Shown here: positions 4,731-7,196 of the stretch, one piece after another
How positions within the stretch are numbered: position 1 is the first letter of the stretch
Layout: every line of letters begins with the position of its first letter
Assembly (NCBI GenBank): GCA_046482855.1
Contig: JAWOEH010000181.1
Span: 1 to 7,196 of the forward strand
Origin: CAYVSF01 sp046482855
GTDB lineage: Bacteria; Bacteroidota; Bacteroidia; Bacteroidales; UBA12077
Length of the DNA: 7,196 bases
Direction: 5' to 3'
Translations under genes and position numbers: made by a program
Notes under the pieces: generated by a model
Databases searched by the model: none
What the model was told of the DNA's origin: nothing
Seen by the model: the letters and a program-made list of their open reading frames with translations, nothing else

Positions 4731-5771
4731 ATGATAAGTAAAGATACGATTGAAAAATTATCTCCCTTTATTAGGGACGCGGAAAAGATAGTTTGTATAA
4801 TGCATAAGAATCCCGATGGCGATGCAGTGGGAGCTTCTCTGGCTATGCGCAGCGTTATGCAAAACCTGAAAAAAAAATGTACGGTAATTAGTCCAAATGA
4901 CTACCCGGCTTTTTTACACTGGTTACCCGGTCACAAGGATGTGGTGGTATACAATAAACATACCGATACTGCCAAGAGCCTTTTAAAAGAAGCTGATCTG
5001 GTGTTCTACCTCGATTTTAATATGGCTAACCGAATAGGAAAGGTGGAAGAGGCTTTGAAAGAGATTAAAGGCCATACGGTTATGATCGACCATCATCCTG
5101 AGCCTGGTGCATTTGCCGAGTTAACTTTGTCCGACACTTCGGTGAGTTCTACTTGCGAGCTGGTGTTTACCCTCCTTGATACCCTGGGGTTTGGGAATGC
5201 CATCGATACGGCTGCTGCCGAGTGCCTCTATACCGGGATTATGACCGACACGGGTTCGTTTAGCTACAACTCCTCCCGTCCTGCTACCTACCATGTGGTA
5301 TCACAGTTATTGAAACGAGGCATTGATAAAGATAAAGTTTATGGGAGTGTGTACGATAATTACTCAGAAAACCGTATGCGTCTATTGGGTTTTATGTTAT
5401 TGGAACGTATGGAGGTGATTGAGGAGTATGATACGGCTTATATCCACCTTTCCCGGAACGATTTAAAACGTTTTAACTATGCACCAGGTGATACGGAAGG
5501 TTTTGTGAATTATCCGTTGGCCATAAAAGGGATTCAATTTACTGCTATCTTTATTGAAAAGGAGCCCGGGGAGGGAGTAAAGATCTCTTTTCGTTCAAAG
5601 GGAGCTTTCCCGGCAAATGAGTTTTCTGCCGCTCATTTTAATGGTGGTGGACATAAGAATGCTGCAGGTGGACATTTTCAGGGCTCCCTCCAAGAGGCAT
5701 TAAAAACATTTAGACAACATTTGCCTGAGTATGCACAGCTGTTAATCAATGCAAAGGAGGTAGACGAATGA
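4731..5771 (+). CDS. nrnA: DHH/DHHA1 phosphoesterase, NrnA-type oligoribonuclease/pAp phosphatase
   Basis: NrnA-family enzymes are Mn-dependent phosphoesterases that degrade 2-5 nucleotide RNAs and remove the 3' phosphate of pAp; some also cleave pApA, the product of c-di-AMP breakdown. The 346-residue product shows the metal-binding motifs in order: H25 with NPDGDA at 27-32, D95 in YLDFN, the DHH triad at 120-122, and D173 in MTDTGSF. The C-terminal DHHA1 domain ends with the substrate-binding GGGHKNAAGG at 305-314. Length is normal. The ATG at 4731 is chosen over an in-frame GTG three codons upstream because it starts closer to the conserved domain; the evidence is not strong. A long non-coding leader precedes it. 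Its stop overlaps the next start (ATGA). The choice among RNA, pAp and pApA substrates cannot be made from sequence. Confidence 0.92.
   Translation: MISKDTIEKLSPFIRDAEKIVCIMHKNPDGDAVGASLAMRSVMQNLKKKCTVISPNDYPAFLHWLPGHKDVVVYNKHTDTAKSLLKEADLVFYLDFNMANRIGKVEEALKEIKGHTVMIDHHPEPGAFAELTLSDTSVSSTCELVFTLLDTLGFGNAIDTAAAECLYTGIMTDTGSFSYNSSRPATYHVVSQLLKRGIDKDKVYGSVYDNYSENRMRLLGFMLLERMEVIEEYDTAYIHLSRNDLKRFNYAPGDTEGFVNYPLAIKGIQFTAIFIEKEPGEGVKISFRSKGAFPANEFSAAHFNGGGHKNAAGGHFQGSLQEALKTFRQHLPEYAQLLINAKEVDE
5754..5760 (+). promoter_or_regulatory. Full Shine-Dalgarno site for the FKBP lipoprotein
   Basis: AAGGAGG ends seven bases before the ATG at 5768 and is nearly fully complementary to the 16S rRNA tail. 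It lies inside the last codons of the DHH gene. None of the other starts in the window has such a site, so it both fixes this start and suggests efficient re-initiation after the upstream gene. Confidence 0.85.
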
Positions 5772-6310
5772 GTAGAGTTATGAAGGTTATGGTATTGTTT
5801 ATTACGACGTTACTAGTTGTAGGAGGTTGTAGAGAACAAGCGCGGGAGTCGACGTCTGAGCGTTCTCAACCCAGCCAAACCCCTCAATCGATGGAGCAGG
5901 TAAACAGAGCTTTGGCCGAGAAAGATCAGGAAACAATAAAGAACTTCCTGCAGCGACGAGACTGGTCGATGGAACGAACCCCTACAGGTTTATGGTATCG
6001 GGTATTGGAACACCGTTCAGATGCCCGGAAGGTGACTTCGGAGAAACGAGTAACCTATACTTATCATACCCGCTTGTTAGATGGGACACTCTGTTATAGC
6101 TCTGATGAATCGGGCCCCCGGCAAGTGGAATTAGGTACTGCGCAACTTGTCCCCGGTATGAAAGAGGCTTTGTTATTACTTCATGAAGGCGATAGTGCTC
6201 AGTTTATTGTGCCTCCACATCTGGCTTATGGGTTGGTAGGCGATCAAAAACGAATACCTGCACGCGCCATCCTTTTTTATGCTATTCGGGTGCAGCAGGT
6301 AGCTCCTTAG
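5768..6310 (+). CDS. FKBP-type peptidyl-prolyl cis-trans isomerase lipoprotein, GldI-like
   Basis: This 180-residue envelope protein begins with a lipoprotein signal: a positively charged start, a hydrophobic core (VMVLFITTLLVV), then a VGGC lipobox with C21 as the acylated residue. A polar linker follows, and an FKBP domain fills about residues 90-180. Recognisable FKBP elements are VELGTAQLVPGMKEAL (the 50s loop), LAYGLVG and the last strand AILFYAIRV. The catalytic pocket is altered: the FD pair of FKBP12 (F36, D37) appears as C-Y in LCYSS, and W59 is M. Size, lipobox, altered pocket and position after a DHH gene resemble GldI, a Bacteroidota lipoprotein needed for gliding in Flavobacterium. 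I cannot show that gliding occurs in this organism, and a general periplasmic chaperone is equally likely. Translation is coupled to the DHH gene by an ATGA overlap. Confidence 0.88.
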   Translation: MSRVMKVMVLFITTLLVVGGCREQARESTSERSQPSQTPQSMEQVNRALAEKDQETIKNFLQRRDWSMERTPTGLWYRVLEHRSDARKVTSEKRVTYTYHTRLLDGTLCYSSDESGPRQVELGTAQLVPGMKEALLLLHEGDSAQFIVPPHLAYGLVGDQKRIPARAILFYAIRVQQVAP

Positions 6311-6326
6311 CAAGTGCTATTTTTTT
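6308..6326 (+). terminator. Weak possible terminator after the GldI-like gene
   Basis: TAGC (6308-6311) pairs with GCTA (6316-6319) around AAGT, followed by seven T. The stem is only 4 bp and includes the stop codon, so termination would be partial at best. An alternative longer pairing of AGGTAGC (6298-6304) with GCTATTT needs G-U pairs. Confidence 0.3.
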
Positions 6327-6347
6327 CGGCAATCTTTAGGCGGTGCT

Positions 6348-6377
6348 GTGCAGGCTTAATAACTTTTGTTATCTTTA
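6348..6377 (+). promoter_or_regulatory. Possible promoter of the second FKBP lipoprotein
   Basis: TATCTTTA (6370-6377) differs from TAnnTTTG only at the last base. GTG (6348-6350), one base off TTG, lies exactly 19 bases upstream. The start would fall near 6384, about 20 bases before the ATG. Both boxes are imperfect, and read-through from the upstream gene is also plausible. Confidence 0.3.
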
Positions 6378-6405
6378 TCACTGGAACATTATAACTTACT
6401 TGAAA

Positions 6406-7196
6406 ATGGTACTTTTGAAGCGCTGGGCTTTTCTGCTTTTAGGCTTGCTGGTGTGGGGTTGTCAGCAGTCTCCTTATCCCGGGTATGATAAAATTACGGA
6501 TGATGTATATTATCAATTACTAAAGTTTGGTGAATCCACTGAGAAGGCTGAACAAGGCGACTACATTACAGCCGACATTGTGTACCAGACCCTGGATGAT
6601 TCAGTTTTTTTTAAAGGTAGAAGAAAAGTGCATGTAGAGGCACCCGAATCGCATGGTAAAATCAATAGGTGTTTTATGATGTTAGCCGAAGGTGAGCAGG
6701 CCAACTTCATTATACCTACCGATGACTTCTTCCAGAAAACTCTTCAGACTCATAAACCTGCTTTTCTTGAACAAGATGAACAGATGAAAGTTAGCATTGA
6801 AATTTTGGAACTACAAACCTCTTACGATTATTTGAAAGAGAAAGAGGCATTTTTAAAATGGATTGAAGATTTTGGCGATTATGAAAGAGTGCTTCTGAAA
6901 CAGTTTATTCAAGAAGAAGATATTCAGGTAGCTCCCTATAATTCAGGAATTTATCACATAAAGCTGGCCGAGGGAAATGGTGTCTCTGTTGAAGTTGGCG
7001 ATACGGTTACCGTACACTTCGAAGGAAAATTCCTGAATGGAAAGTTTTTTGACTCAACAAAGCGTAGAAATCAGCCTTTTCAGTTTGTTTACGGACGGCG
7101 TTGGCAGGTTATCGATGGGCTTGAGGATGCTATCGGGCACATGACGGAAGGGGAGCATGCCCTGTTTATTATCCCTTCGGAACAGGCTTTTGGCGA
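6406..7196 (+). CDS. Lipoprotein with two FKBP-like domains, 3' end beyond the window
   Basis: The frame is open from the ATG at 6406 to the right edge (263 full codons). The N-terminus is a lipoprotein signal with hydrophobic core AFLLLGLLV and lipobox VWGC (C19). Residues about 45-135 look like a degenerate FKBP domain: GDYITADIVYQTL, MMLAEGEQANFIIP and MKVSIEILEL follow the strand order, but the catalytic FD and AYG motifs are missing. A helical linker (about 138-180, KEKEAFLKWIEDF) leads into a canonical FKBP domain with VTVHFEGKFLNGKFFDST (F215, D216), QVIDGLEDAIGHM (V235, I236) and PSEQAFG at the edge. About 25-30 residues of that domain are probably missing. It likely acts as an envelope-anchored folding factor beside the GldI-like protein. 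The start has no Shine-Dalgarno but an A-rich stretch (TTGAAA) just before it. Confidence 0.9.
   Translation, partial: MVLLKRWAFLLLGLLVWGCQQSPYPGYDKITDDVYYQLLKFGESTEKAEQGDYITADIVYQTLDDSVFFKGRRKVHVEAPESHGKINRCFMMLAEGEQANFIIPTDDFFQKTLQTHKPAFLEQDEQMKVSIEILELQTSYDYLKEKEAFLKWIEDFGDYERVLLKQFIQEEDIQVAPYNSGIYHIKLAEGNGVSVEVGDTVTVHFEGKFLNGKFFDSTKRRNQPFQFVYGRRWQVIDGLEDAIGHMTEGEHALFIIPSEQAFG

Overview
The window looks like chromosomal DNA from a member of the Bacteroidota, probably a Bacteroidales/Marinilabiliales-like or flavobacterial lineage. Four things point there: promoter cores of the form TAnnTTTG with an upstream TTG, A-rich translation leaders with almost no Shine-Dalgarno sites, the gene neighbourhood ribH / TPR membrane protein / recF / DUF721 / ndk / DHH phosphoesterase / GldI-like FKBP lipoprotein, and lipoprotein signals on the FKBP proteins. 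Everything recognisable is core chromosome. I see no mobile element, CRISPR array or phage gene.

Layout. Positions 1-951 (minus strand) hold a tRNA-tuf operon read right to left: tRNA-Thr(TGT), tRNA-Tyr(GTA), tRNA-Gly(TCC), tRNA-Thr(GGT), then the first 162 codons of tuf (EF-Tu), which runs off the left edge. A well-formed Bacteroidota promoter lies just upstream at 999-1028. Positions 1101-2364 (minus) hold ribH (lumazine synthase) and, upstream of it, a one-TM TPR protein resembling YfgM. A strong intrinsic terminator separates the two. Positions 2365-2526 are a divergent control region. Positions 2527-3940 (plus) hold recF and an overlapping DUF721/DciA-like gene. ndk follows on the minus strand (3937-4374), with its stop codon embedded in the same CTAG as the DUF721 stop. 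Positions 4375-4730 are a 356-base non-coding stretch whose last 150 bases can form a nested set of helices. Positions 4731-7196 (plus) hold a DHH/DHHA1 phosphoesterase (NrnA type), a translationally coupled single-FKBP lipoprotein (GldI-like), and a second lipoprotein with two FKBP-like domains cut by the right edge.

How the genes relate. The left part supplies translation components (charged-tRNA substrates and EF-Tu). The centre joins riboflavin biosynthesis, membrane-protein handling and replication/repair (recF with a helicase-loader-like DUF721 protein). The right part combines nucleotide maintenance (ndk, oligoribonucleotide/pAp turnover) with folding factors of the cell envelope.

No clearly new biological system is evident. 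The points most worth a second look are the possible structured RNA ahead of the DHH gene, the shared palindromic stop of the convergent DUF721 and ndk genes, the terminator between the TPR gene and ribH, and the split between degenerate and canonical active sites in the FKBP proteins.
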